From: Ciona intestinalis
Lineage: Eukaryota > Chordata > Ascidiacea > Phlebobranchia > Cionidae
Length of the DNA: 64,000 bases
Reading direction: 5' to 3'
NCBI RefSeq assembly: GCF_000224145.3
Contig: NC_020166.2
Location: 3,872,939-3,936,938 of the forward strand
A program made the position numbers and the translations under genes. Shown piece by piece: positions 21,467 to 32,604 of this stretch (positions are counted from its first letter, which is position 1; every line of letters starts with the position of its first letter). The notes under the pieces were generated by a model that had not been told where the DNA came from, did no database searches, and was given only the letters and a program-made list of their open reading frames with translations.

Positions 21467-21770
21467 ATCTTAGTTTGAATCTACTATTTTTTATAAAATC
21501 TTGTTCGTATAAACTGATTCATATTGGATTAGGGTATAAAGATTGCGCATATTTTATTCGGTGTTATTGACCCATAATTGATAGCAAATAAATAATATTT
21601 ACAAAATTATATAACCGTAATCCTAACGAATTCAAAAGAGCGTTGGTAATTGTTTAAAATACGACCAAGAAACATCGGATTATTGAGTGCTAATGAGTGG
21701 ATATCCATATTTTCTTCCGAAATTTGATGTGGCATTTTCAGCTTCCAGATCAGAATTTTAAATACCAAAC

Positions 21771-21926
21771 ATGACTGGGAGACATTCGGGACATGTTTTC
21801 AGTTCCTTGTATAATAAGAGAGCGGATCGTCGGAAGTTTGTGGGACGAAGAATATCATCTTCATTTCCTCGAGATCAAGAGAAGCAAAGCGGAAATCGAG
21901 AATCTGTTGCGTTACGGCGACGCGAG
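21771..21926 (+). CDS. Candidate ankyrin alternative first exon a (52 codons)
   Basis: Starts ATG ACT GGG and reads open for 52 codons to a consensus donor (GAG followed by GTAAGTG), ending in phase 0. The peptide begins MTGRHSGHVFSSLYNKRADR and is basic and Ser-rich. Phase 0 fits the first ankyrin-repeat exon at 38004. The antisense frame is also open, so the exon is supported only by its ATG, donor and basic composition. It could belong to another transcript. Confidence 0.45.
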
Positions 21927-22501
21927 GTAAGTGATCCAATCTAAATTCCACAGAAGACGTACGAAAATTTGGCAATGTAATAACCAACGTTTCTTTAGTT
22001 AAGTAAAACCTCGAACATTTTGTCCATTTCTTATTACTGATACATATAAGATATTGATTATAATAACAAGTGAACAAGTAACAGGCGCAACTTCGCTTGT
22101 TTACATAAATTATCACCGAACTGCGACAAATTGCAAAAAGGAATGCGTATACAGAAGTGTGAGTAGATACCATATAAGAGGTGCATATGAGTAAAAAGGC
22201 ACGTAAAAAGTTAACACACTTAAGAATTTGTTGTTTTATAGTTTAAAATTCAAAATATAAGCTAGTTTTGCGGTGATAGCGGGAATTTGGACTAGACCCT
22301 ACTAAAGAAATAAGAATGCTTTTTTTAATTCGGATATCAGATGTTATTTTAGAAAACCGACGGGGCAAGTAGTTGAAATAGTTCTTGTGTATTGTGATAA
22401 ATACATAATTTTTATTATGATAAAACTTAAATAGGATAATATAATATTGTACGGTTAGAGAATAATATTTTAGACGTCATCTGTTTTGCCCCATTTCTAT
22501 A

Positions 22502-23068
22502 TAGTAGAGTGGGGAAGATGGGACACTTAACCACATATTCCCGAAATTAACCGACTGTGCTAGTTTCTTTGACATATGTAAACTTTATATATATAAAATT
22601 CTAAAACGATATTTTTTTGTTCTTTTTATCCCAAATTAAAGTCATATTGATCCCTGCCTATTTTCCGCATGTATATAGAGTAGGATGGGGAAGATGAGAC
22701 ACCTTTTTATTCTATTTTTTTGTCCCCTATGGGTAAACAAACACAATCAGAATACTTGAATATATTTTTGTAAAGGTGTCCCATCTTCCTCCACAGTACT
22801 ATATCTTAGTTTTTTACAACATTAAAATTAGTTTTATGAGACAAAATCGAACTGTACGGAATATTCGAGTTTTTGTTATGAATCTAAGAAACTATATTAA
22901 TCGTCGAAACTCAGTAATCGGTTTTTGGCCGTTTTATAATGCCGTAATAATACTGTCGAATAATTATGTTACTTTATTTTTGTTTTATCATTAAATAGGG
23001 GTCCGAAACAAAAAAAATAAAAAGACGTCTCGTCTGACAAAGTGTCCCATCTTCCCCCACCCTACTAT
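22502..23068 (+). mobile_element. Family 2 TIR element with nested insertion
   Basis: The outer ends are TAGAGTGGGGAAGATGGGAC and the reverse complement at 23040-23068. A shorter element with its own TIRs (22681-22802) sits inside. The right half contains CCGTAATAATACTGTCGAAT, also seen near 23690 and 27235. Confidence 0.65.
22681..22802 (+). mobile_element. TIR element (family 1) nested in family 2
   Basis: Internally deleted plus-orientation copy, with TAGGATGGGGAAGATGAGAC at one end and GTGTCCCATCTTCCTCCACA at the other. Confidence 0.7.
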
Positions 23069-23689
23069 GCTATATACCTTTCGCACAAGTCACTTTTCCG
23101 TAACTCCTCTATGGTGCCTGTGCTGTCACTACGAATATAAGTTTCATATATTAGCTTGAAATATATCAGCATATTATATTAGAATTACCGATGAGATGCA
23201 AATATTAGATTCCAAAATCTCTATTATTCTGCTAATTGCATTTATAGTTCTCATTTCCATTTCTAGATCGTTGTAACAAAACGAACTAGTTTTATCCGAC
23301 TGAATCGAATGCAATTAGCATAATCATATTTTATTTTGAAATTAAATACATGTATAAAGTTTATGGGACACAGAAACTGATGGCGCTTATATTCAAAAAA
23401 GCTTTTGAATTTCTGTGCCGTTTGCGGCGTATTTGAAGTATATCATGGCCTACTAAAGATATCTTTATTGGGCTATGAGTATATTTATAAAAAAGTGTGC
23501 GAAATATTTCAGTCTAGTTTATCAAACTACGTTTGTGGATTGGTGATTCAAACTCGCAAATTACAACGAATTGTTTTGATATTGAAAATTTCCATCTTAC
23601 TCTTATGCGTTTTAAAGTCATTGATAAAATGTCGTGTCCGTTTAACACTATATTTTAACAACAGTAATCGCCTTTGTTGGACCTGAAGA

Positions 23690-23815
23690 ATACTGTCGAA
23701 TAATACTGCAACACATTTTTCGTTTAATATTACACGGGTACCCATAAAGAAAATTGTTAAACCATGTGCCATTTGGCCTTGTGTTCCACCTTGCCCCACC
23801 ATACTATATACGTAT
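23690..23815 (+). mobile_element. Right-end fragment of family 2 element
   Basis: ATACTGTCGAATAATACTGC followed by a degraded TIR (CCTTGCCCCACCATACTATA). Confidence 0.5.
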
Positions 23816-23918
23816 ATATTTAAACGTAAAAGTGCAACATCTATTACATAAAAAAACAAACGTTTTTATATTTAAACAAACCAATATGAAGCGTATGTTT
23901 TATCCGTGAAGTTATATA

Positions 23919-24107
23919 TAGTAGGGTGGGGGAAGATGGGACACATTTTTATTTTATTTTCTTGTCTCATTTGGTGGTAAACAAAGAATATTCAAAGAAT
24001 TATAAAACCTTGTTCTATCGACTACCATAAACCGTGGTTAATTTTGTAAAACACGATCGGGGTATTTGTACACTATGTGCTAAAGGTGTACCATCTTTCC
24101 CTATATA
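23919..24107 (+). mobile_element. TIR element (MITE family 1)
   Basis: Plus-orientation copy with an intact left TIR and a shortened right TIR, 130 bp upstream of candidate first exon b. Confidence 0.85.
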
Positions 24108-24237
24108 GGCTATAGCACTATATATGTATCGCGCAACGCGTATGTTTATCTCGTTTATATATATGTATCGCGCAAATAAACCTGTAAAACACTTTGCTAC
24201 AATGAGTTACCTAACGCCGTTGCATTAACAGAGGTCG

Positions 24238-24668
24238 ATGTCCCTTGCACCTACGACAGGATCCCAAACCAAAGTACCTTTAAATACACGACTTCAAAGA
24301 TGTTCCACTGCTGTGGTATTTACACGCAAAGCAGTACAAACAAAATCAGACGAACCAATCAACAGGTGATACATATACATTAATATTTTAAACAACTTGA
24401 CATATACGTTCAAAATGAATATAGACTCTATTTGAATCATTCAATAAAAAAATATACCTAATAATTTGGAATTCAATGCAATGCTATCGTATTTGTCGCA
24501 AGGTTCTGTTACACAACCATAAATATTTAGTATAGACCAATACACTTATTTGTAAAACAGGTATACAACAGTCTATTCGAAATATATTTTTTTTACGTGC
24601 TTATCGATTTTTCAGTTCTCCGAATTGGAGGTTTGACGAACCAGACGCAAAACAATATTTTTCAAAAG
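24238..24668 (+). CDS. Candidate ankyrin alternative first module b (two exons)
   Basis: Exon 24238-24365 starts ATG TCC CTT (MSLAPTTGSQTKVPLNTRLQ) and ends in phase 2 before GTGATA. Exon 24616-24668 follows a good TTTTTCAG acceptor, reads SSPNWRFDEPDAKQYFSK, and ends in phase 1 at GTATGC. The next available phase-1 acceptor is the basic exon at 28454, which would continue in frame to the ankyrin body. The matching phases are the main support; there is no recognisable domain. Confidence 0.4.
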
Positions 24669-25477
24669 GTATGCATGAATATACATTTAACAGGTAATTG
24701 GTAATCAAATCGTATGAAGTTATAAACTATACTGTCGTGCATTCAGATAAGCATTGCTGCGTATTTTAAGCTTGAAATTTCGCAGTGAAAGGACCGAGCA
24801 GAATTTAAGTGAGCGAAAATCGTTTAAGACCCTTTTGGGATTCAATACTTATAGAATTTGCAGCTCGGGTGCCTTAAAAGTTGCGTCAAATATTTAAGAT
24901 CAATTTTAATTGATTAAGTGGCCCGCCATCGGCTTTCAGTTATTACCGTCGTCGGAGTTGATACAACGTTATGCCGAAATAGGCGAAGAGAATAAGCAGA
25001 GACCACAGCACACGGCGTACCCTATGCATAAATTATGGCACACATTTCCACGCGAGAGTGTGCACTGGGAGCGAAGCCGAGCAAAATATTAGTTCTTAGT
25101 AATGTGAGAAAACATAGCATCATGTAGTCAAGCAGAAAGATGTTATAGCTCCTGCTTAAATGCGCAGTTCTTGGCTAATTTATAAATCTTGTGTATATAA
25201 GGCAGGAAAAAAAACAATAAATAAAATGCCACAGTTTTTCTGTGAGTATTTCTGTCTATAAAAGCTTTTTCTGTTAATAGTTATGTGCAAGTTAAACATT
25301 TCCTGTTTGTAATGTTTTTTCTTAAGGTTCCGACAACTTATATTTTTATAGGCGTTATATTTTGAATCAAGTTTCTTGTATTTTATAAATAATTTTATAA
25401 CAAGCATTTATTGACTGCGCATAAAGAAAAAAAATATCTGGATGATAATCATATATGGCTATTAAGTTTTCCATATA

Positions 25478-25668
25478 TAGTAGAGTGGGGGAAGATGGGA
25501 CACCTTTACATTCTATTTTCTCGTACATTTTGGTAGTAAACAAAAAACTTTCAAAGAATTAGAAAACCATATCTTTACGACTCCTAAGGACTGTTGTTAA
25601 TTGTTTAAACATGATCAGGGTATTTTGCTGCTATGTGTCAGGTGTCCCATCTTCCCCCTCCCTACTAT
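25478..25668 (+). mobile_element. TIR element (MITE family 1)
   Basis: Plus-orientation copy with both TIRs well kept. Confidence 0.9.
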
Positions 25669-26689
25669 ATTTGGGGATTGGAGTTTGGACGTTAATTAAA
25701 ACATTATACGAAGACATTGGAAATAATCATTCGAAATCGAACACAAGTCATCGGAAATCTATTATTATTTGTAGCGCACTTCGACAAATTGTCGAATAGC
25801 GAAGAAAGAGGTGCATTAAAATCAGAAACAAGACAAGGCGAAACGGATTAGCAAAAAGAAACTCTAATTAGTGACGCGCTGCAGATAATTAAACCACAGC
25901 TGGGTACGGAATCTTTTTCGGTACCGAGGTCACGAATCTAATAACAAACCGCAAAAAAAACAGTGAAAACTTTTCGCAAGGTGCTCTTACAAACAGCTAG
26001 TACTGCGGAAAAAGAAGGTTTTATATATTTAGNTTGCGGTATAAGACGGGGAGCATAAATTGCCCAATATTTAAAAATTAAAATTATATAACGGTTTTGG
26101 GAGGATACCATGAATTTGTACTATAACATACCTTTATTAATTGGCAGCACTTCGAACAAATATAACAAAACACAGAAAGAGTTATTTGGCGATTCACTAT
26201 AACAGGAGGGGTAAGAAAAAACAGTTTAAAAAACTTGTTAAATTTAATTACACGTAAATAACACGAAATAATGCCATACTCTTTGTAAATTAGATTTAAA
26301 CATTCTCCGTCCCGCACTACTGCTATAGGTTTTAACAATAGTTTGTTAGATCTTTAATTGCCACACATTATATCTTACAAATGCATTTAAAATTATAATA
26401 TTGGAAAACTTATAATAACTTGTAATAAAGTCTTATTTTGGCAGAAGTTGGGTATTGTTACGCCATATTTTACGCAAGCCACCTTTCATAAATTATCTCC
26501 AAGTGAATGTAACTGAATTTAAAATATATTATCGTGTTATTATATCAGTATATTATATTTGAATTACCCATGAGGAATATAAATTATTAAATTACAAACA
26601 TAGTATCACAAAGATTAAATTCGTTAATTAAAAAACAAGAATTCTTTAGAAAACATCAAATATAAGTATTACTATTCGTAAAAACGTAT

Positions 26690-26863
26690 CATTCAATACT
26701 ATACAAAGTGGGGCAATGCGGGACACACAACAAAACTTTAAATTATATTATTCTGCAACTTTGTAGTTAACCAAACAAAATCAATAGGTTATGCTAGTTT
26801 CTTTGCCACGTAACTTTATATATAAATTGTTGTATGTTTCTACATTTCAAAATATTTTACATA
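26690..26863 (+). mobile_element. Family 2 left-end fragment
   Basis: AAAGTGGGGCAATGCGGGAC followed by a sequence also seen near 48200 (TTCTGCAA, TTGTAGTTAA). It runs into the next family 1 copy. Confidence 0.4.
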
Positions 26864-27055
26864 TAGTAGGGTGGGGGAAGATGGAACACTTTTTCAATCT
26901 ATTTTTTTACAATTTGGTAGTAAACAAACATTTAACGATTTTTTATAAAATTTTATCCTCACGGCTCCCATAGACCGTTGTTAATTGTTTAAAACACGAT
27001 CAGGATATTTAGTTATTATGTGTCAAAGGTGTCCCATCTTCCCCCACCCTATTAT
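26864..27055 (+). mobile_element. TIR element (MITE family 1)
   Basis: Plus-orientation copy, close to consensus. Confidence 0.9.
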
Positions 27056-27498
27056 ATTTATATGCTTTGCTGGCTGCAAAACTTGGCAGTTACATTCTAC
27101 GTTAGCGAGAATTTAAAATAATCCTCTTACTATTATAATTTTTAGTTATAAAAAAATTGTCGTATTTGTTTAATACCGAATTTTAATAACTAGCAGCTAT
27201 TATCATCTTTGCCGCACACTTTGTTGGACCGTGAGAATATTGTCGAATAATATTATTGTAATATTTGTTTTCGTATATCATTAAACAGGTACCCGTAAAG
27301 GGATATTTACAAAAAGTATCCCTTATTACCCAGTGTCCGAATTTACTCGATCCCAATATTATTACTTTTATTCCTCTTTCACATTCTATTATGTTGTAAA
27401 GGTGATTATTTAGTAAACTGCTCTGTATCTGGATTTTCATATTTTGTATTTATTTACATTAAGATCGAATATATAAGAAGGACATTTACAAAGAGAAA

Positions 27499-27535
27499 AT
27501 GCTGCCATCGTCCCCGGAAGATACGTTAACATCCA
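27499..27535 (+). CDS. Candidate ankyrin alternative first exon c
   Basis: ATG followed by LPSSPEDTLTS, 37 bp, ending in phase 1 at a GTGAGT donor. It fits the phase-1 acceptor of the basic exon at 28454-28578, so it can share that exon with module b. It is very short, and the call rests on the phase match and donor quality. Confidence 0.45.
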
Positions 27536-28059
27536 GTGAGTTAATTTTATTTTTATTTTTGTATATCACTAATTTTGTAATTTATTCCAAGAAAAACAAA
27601 GAAAATATTTTTCCCGTGCGCTTTGTCGCCGCCTGTTGGGTAGTTTTATTTACAACACATCAGTAAGAGGGGGCTATGTTCCTTTTTGAGTAACCGCTCA
27701 AAGCTTGTTACATCAAGGTTTCGTAAAACACAAGGCACATTTTGTAACAAAGTAAATTGCCCGTTGTGAAACGTCAATCCACGATTTTATACTGTAGTCA
27801 CTTCATTCATAAATGTGTTTGTGAAAATTGCTACCAAATGACAAAATAGTTTCGAATGCTTTCAATGCTCTTGCAATCTGAGTTTTGTATGTCATTGTGT
27901 TCTTTACGTCAGAAGATTTAACATATTTTAGTTAATACATCCTATTATCTGTGCTAAACTAAATGCAGTGATAAAATTATGTTAAAACCCTAAACGAAAG
28001 TATCACTGTAGTAAACAGATCAATGCAGTTATTGAAAAACATAAATGCAAACTACTATA

Positions 28060-28257
28060 TAGTAGGATGGGAGAAAATGAGACACCTTTATCACATAATA
28101 TTTAAATATCCTGATCAGGTTTTTTTTTAACAATTAGGAACGATCTATGGAAGTCTTGAGGATACGATTTAACAACTGGTTGACTGTTCTTTGTTTACTT
28201 CCAAATGTGACGAGTAAATAGAATAAAAAGATGTCACATCTTTTCCCATCCTACTAT
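28060..28257 (-). mobile_element. TIR element (MITE family 1)
   Basis: Minus-orientation copy, 200 bp upstream of the basic ankyrin exon 28454. Confidence 0.88.
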
Positions 28258-28453
28258 ATATCGCTAATGTGTTCTTGGCATCAAGCCTGGAACAGTTTGG
28301 TCGATACATTAACCAGACGTTGTAATTCGGGGGTGAAAACGTCGCTTCTATTGTTAGGGGATTTTATTTTCAAATATCAACAAAGCTAGGCTGCAATTTT
28401 CTTAAAGAATCTATTATTTGATGCTATAATTATACCATCTCATTCTGTTACAG

Positions 28454-28578
28454 TATCAGGCACGACAAGCGGTCAAACAATTCGAGATCAAGTGACTACT
28501 TCACGGTCGACCGAATCTGGATCTTCTTCTATTGAAGGAAGAGGTGGGAAACGACGAAGGAAGAAGAAACGAAAAGGG
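28454..28578 (+). CDS. ANK: Basic N-terminal exon of ankyrin
   Basis: A TTCTGTTACAG acceptor precedes 125 bp that enter in phase 1 and leave in phase 0 at GTGAGT. The peptide is Ser/Thr-rich and then strongly basic (GGKRRRKKKRKG), joining directly to [18 protein letters not shown] at 38004. From memory, a vertebrate ANK3 N terminus has the same arrangement, a Lys/Arg run just before the first repeat. This is the best supported of the upstream exons. Confidence 0.6.
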
Positions 28579-30496
28579 GTGAGTAGATTATATATTTGTT
28601 TGGATGTATATGTTACGACAGAAAAAAATGTTTTAAAACAGGGCTAAAAGTTTAATACAGATAGGTATACATAACTATATGTCAGATGTGGCAGTCAAAT
28701 ATTATTCATCAGTCAAGTATACGTGTGTAAAATGTATGGTTAACTGTAAACTAGAGGAACAGCTCGGTGCTTTGGGATATAAAAAGCTTTTGAACTTGTT
28801 TGAGTTTCTGTTTTACGCGTACAATTTTGACCAAACCTAATCTGTTACATTAGAAGTTTCCCCGTGGGATCAACATATAGGGCATAGGCAGTCTGATCAG
28901 CCTTCCACATAATTAACAAACACGACCGACAAAAGAGTTTGTCCCTGATTATAATTATGTATCGCCGTGTAACGTTTTCTTCTTCTATCGATCTCTAACT
29001 AGTTCGTTTAGTGAAGTATACTGATTGTGTTTAACAGGTTAACTTATCGAAATGTGTGAACATTTTCAGTTATGGTCGTTGCTCATCGCGTGTATTGTAG
29101 TAAAACTTGTGCTTTATTTAGATAGATGAGTTCAATTGCAAGGTAGAAATCAATCAACCATTTAAACTATTCAATTATTGCATTCTCGCATATTTTTGTT
29201 TTACAGTGTAATTACCGTATTTTTGTTTTCTGTTAAGTTCGAACATATTATTTACGGCTGACGCATTATTTAAACTGACCAGAAATATTTCACACGCATT
29301 TCGAGTTATGGTACAAAATATTAGCAAAGAATATTTCAGATATGCTTGATGCGCGTGTCTACCCGCTTGTTTTGGCCTGTTGCTGTTTCCCTATACTACT
29401 TTATTGATTCAAGGATGAATGTGTACAGAGTGCATAAGTTCAATTTTGCTCTGGGGTTTCCAGGTTCAAGTAATTTCCACGAGGCCTGACAATTGCATTC
29501 AATTTACGCGCTTCTGTAGTCCCAGGGCACTAATAAAAACGTACACCGCAGCCTTTGTACCATGCTGCTGTCCTTCGCCCTGTTGTTTCCCACAAGGTTT
29601 GTGCTTTTTATACAAGACCAATCACCTGCATGCATGACTCTTGTTTTACGCGTAGATAAGCACAGTGATAAGGAGGTATAGTCGACTATATGGCCGTATT
29701 TTATTGCATAGAAATCGCGTGAGCTTAATTGCGAGATAGCTTAAATATTTTATGCGCAATGTTAATATATGTCGCCCTTAAATTAAATACTAAATGCATA
29801 TAACTTAATCATACACGTGGTTAGAGAGAATTCAGGTATTTATTACAGTAAGGCACAGCAGTTAGTATTTATAAGGTTAAAACGCAGGTCAGTAATTCTT
29901 ACAGTTAACTGTCATCCCGTTACTAGGATTAACCCTAATCTGTTTAAATTTCTAGTTAAAATAGCTTTTTTGAAAGACAGAATAATTTTAAGACTATAGC
30001 ATCAGTGCGAGAACCAATTTAATTGAAAACTTACTCGTACACTTGTAGTGTTTTTTTTTGTATTAATAGAAAGGAGTTGAAGTTAATTATAACTCATATA
30101 GCTGGTAAATGAAGATACTTACCATGTTTGTCTCCAGCTACGCGCATGCTGTTGCTGCATTTGTAATGAATCGATTCCCCAGTGTTCGATAAAAACGATC
30201 GATTCGAACGCAACTACAACAAATGCGAAATCTATCACAGACCAAATGCGTAGGAAAGCAATAGGCTCAAAGCTTTTATCAAGCGAATAATGCACCCGGC
30301 ATAATTGTTTAATTCATAATTGTCAATTCTTCTTTTTGTTAGTAAAAAGAACGTATGACACGCCCAAAGCTACGAATGAAATGTAAATTTGCTGGATTTG
30401 TGTTTGGAAGAATCCGTTGGGCTTAACTTCGTGCAGATTATGCTGCTGTATGGACGCTATAACAACTTAAACATCTTCATAGGGGAGCAATTTATA

Positions 30497-30686
30497 TAGT
30501 ATAGGGGGAAATGGGACACCTTTACCACAGAATATCCAAACATCCTAATTTTGTTTTAAGCAATCAACAACGGTCTATGGGAGTCGTGAGGATACGGTCT
30601 TGTAATTCTTTCATTTTTTTTGTTTACTACCAAATGTGACAAGAAAATAGATTAACAAGGTGTACCGTCTTCCCCCAGCCTACTAC
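30497..30686 (-). mobile_element. TIR element (MITE family 1)
   Basis: Minus-orientation copy, preceded by a ~55 bp flank shared with 45961-46016. Confidence 0.85.
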
Positions 30687-30734
30687 ACTCATTTGAATTG
30701 GTTAATTTGGTTTGATTACATTATCTCGCTAAAT

Positions 30735-30928
30735 AGAGCGGGCAATGTGGGAAACGTTTTTATTTTCTTTTATATTCCTATTTGCTGGTAAACAAACTAA
30801 ATTTAAAGAATCATACATCTGTGTTTTCTACTTTAATCAAACGAGCTTTGTTAACTCTTTAAAACACAATTGGGAAGTATAGGATATATTTGTTATAACA
30901 GTAACCCATCTTACCCCATAGTACTACA
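30735..30928 (+). mobile_element. Degenerate TIR element
   Basis: AGCGGGCAATGTGGGAAACG at the left and GTAACCCATCTTACCCCATA at the right; the middle is an eroded version of family 1. Confidence 0.55.
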
Positions 30929-30930
30929 CA

Positions 30931-31094
30931 TAGTAGGGTGGGTGAAATGGGTCATCTTTTTATATTACTTTCCTGTCGCATTTGGTAGTAAACAAAAGAA
31001 CATTGATAGATTTATAAAACCGTATCCTCACAACTCCCATAGGCCGTTGTTAATTGTTTAAACTAAAACACGTTCCGCATATTTGAATATTACA
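30931..31094 (+). mobile_element. TIR element (family 1), 3' truncated
   Basis: Plus-orientation copy with left TIR TAGTAGGGTGGGTGAAATGG; the right TIR is missing. Confidence 0.75.
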
Positions 31095-31287
31095 TTATTT
31101 TATAGTCTTGTGTAACCACGAATGAATCTTACATATCAACAAACAATTTTAAAATAAATTTTCTTGTTGACAGCAAGTACGTTAGTCTTTTGCAAGGTGT
31201 TTTTTTTATTTGCTGGTGATCGGGTGACATGTGTGATAAGATTAAATTTCAGGTTCTACCCCTTAACTGAGTTTAATCTGAATCGAT

Positions 31288-31674
31288 ATGCCAGTAGCAA
31301 AGGGAGCCGGTTACGTGTTGTCAAGTCTTAATCAAAAGAAAAGAAACCGGGAAAAGCAAAATGGTATGCGCGGGAGCGTTACCGAAGGACAAAGTGGTTT
31401 GGTGGATAATGGCAGCGAGATGGCAGCAAAGATCGCTCAACAACTTTCTCTTGCGCGCAAACAGAGACGATTAGAGCGAAAGCGAAAAAGAGGTTGCCGT
31501 CATTGCAACGGAAATCACAATCCGATATTAAATCCAGTTCCTTGCGAATTAAACATGAAAGTAGAATGTGTTGGCTGCAAAAAGATTCTTGTTTTTAAAG
31601 AAAGTCCTGAAGACGACGTGTCAAGAATCATTAACAGATCCTGCTGTGCTAACTACAGGGGGAAACTTGCCAAG
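31288..31674 (+). CDS. Cys-pair, Lys/Arg-rich alternative first exon d (or 132-aa ORF)
   Basis: ATG opens MPVAKGAGYVLSSLNQKKRN and stays open for 129 codons to AAG followed by GTTTGT, in phase 0; reading through gives VCK and a stop at 31686. Residues 55-69 are basic (ARKQRRLERKRKRG). Two C-x2-C pairs at residues 70/73 (CRHC) and 94/97 (CVGC), with further Cys at 86, 119 and 120, suggest a small zinc-binding fold. I do not recognise the family. It may be a further N terminus of the ankyrin gene or a separate small gene. A perfect GTAAGT sits four bases further on but would leave phase 1. Confidence 0.5.
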
Positions 31675-32556
31675 GTTTGTAAGTAAAAATAATTCGTTTC
31701 GTAGCAAAAGGAATACATTTTTTTAATTAGATGACACGCATTTAACCTGAGCAGTGTTAACTGCGTGACAGTTGTCTTTCTAACAGTATTATTACTAACT
31801 GTAATAATTCGTTGGGAAAAAAGTTCGCAAAGTAAGCACGGTCGTGCTTTTACGCTTCCCTGTGTATTGTGAGTCGATGATCCGTTTCTATCTTATAATC
31901 GAAGCTTTGTGATTCTTTCACCGGCAACGCCCGTCGTAGTTCACCAAGGTGCGCTTCTCGTTGAACGATTTACTTGCTATCCTTTTTCTGATGTCTCGGT
32001 TCGTCACCATGTGGTACAATGAAAAGAAAGGTGTCGATTGAGAACAAAATTCGTCGCTCGCTATTTTAGTTTCCTAGGTGTTCGCATTAGGTGGTACTTT
32101 AACGCTCATGATATAAAAAGTATAAAACTTTAGAATTATTTATTGCTTGGTTTGGTATATAGGGCCAACGTAATAAACCCGTGTCAGTGAAAACATCGCG
32201 TTATTAATGAACTGGTAATAATCGTGGAATCTCCACGTGTAATGTTTATGAACAGCAGTGCATTCAGCAGTGCCACTTACCCTGGTTACCGGGCGAGCAT
32301 TCCTGTAGCATTGAAGATATTAATAATCGTAATTGCGACCCAACGTCGATCGAGGCCATCTGCTTGATTAGATTCTGTTTTCGATCGTGGAGAGTGCTCG
32401 CCAGCGTTAGGTACAGTGATGTACAGTACTCAGTTTTATAACAAACCCGCGGGAACTCTATCTGCTTGACAGGCTCGAGCTAGAGTTTCAATGGTACTTA
32501 ACTCTGTATAGCGGTGTACAGTCCTACTGAATCTGCTTCTGCTGTAAAGTAAAAGA

Positions 32557-32604
32557 ATGAAGTTGGACGAAACTGATGATGTAAAAGCTGTTGCCGGGAA
32601 TGAG
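32557..32604 (+). CDS. Candidate ankyrin alternative first exon e
   Basis: ATG plus 15 codons (MKLDETDDVKAVAGNE) ending in phase 0 at GAG followed by GTAAGA. It is acidic, unlike exons b to d. The donor and phase fit exon 38004. At this length it cannot be proved from sequence alone. Confidence 0.45.

Larger units (their letters stand above)
18510..21770. other. Head-to-head spacer between TMEM67 and the first ankyrin exon candidate
   Basis: Should contain the TMEM67 promoter. It holds a TTAA-flanked inverted-repeat element (18705-19453), a SINE with 178 bp tandem units (20025-20525) and a TIR element (21273-21466). I found no convincing exon. A fragment of the longer TIR family may lie at about 19905-19990. 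Confidence 0.55.
21927..27498. other. Repeat-rich stretch around the first candidate ankyrin exons
   Basis: Apart from candidate exons b and the listed elements, I see no exon with a good splice frame. There is a TA-rich tract near 24107-24180 and a single N at 26032. ORFs at 21799-22173 (minus), 23405-23686, 23548-23859 (minus) and 24910-25092 look like chance or repeat-derived frames. Confidence 0.45.

Noticed and set aside
21799..22173. 124-residue minus-strand ORF
   Set aside because: Composition is not protein-like, no splice context fits, and its 3' part lies opposite a plus-strand exon candidate with ATG and perfect donor.
23405..23859. Overlapping ORFs of 93 and 103 residues on opposite strands
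   Set aside because: Both overlap repeat fragments of family 2 and show no domain or codon bias.
24910..25092. 60-residue plus-strand ORF
   Set aside because: No acceptor or donor fits the ankyrin phases, there is no recognisable motif, and it is short enough to be chance.
29419..29637. 72-residue Cys-rich ORF
   Set aside because: Cysteines fall in low-complexity CCC runs without spacing typical of a domain, and there are no splice signals.
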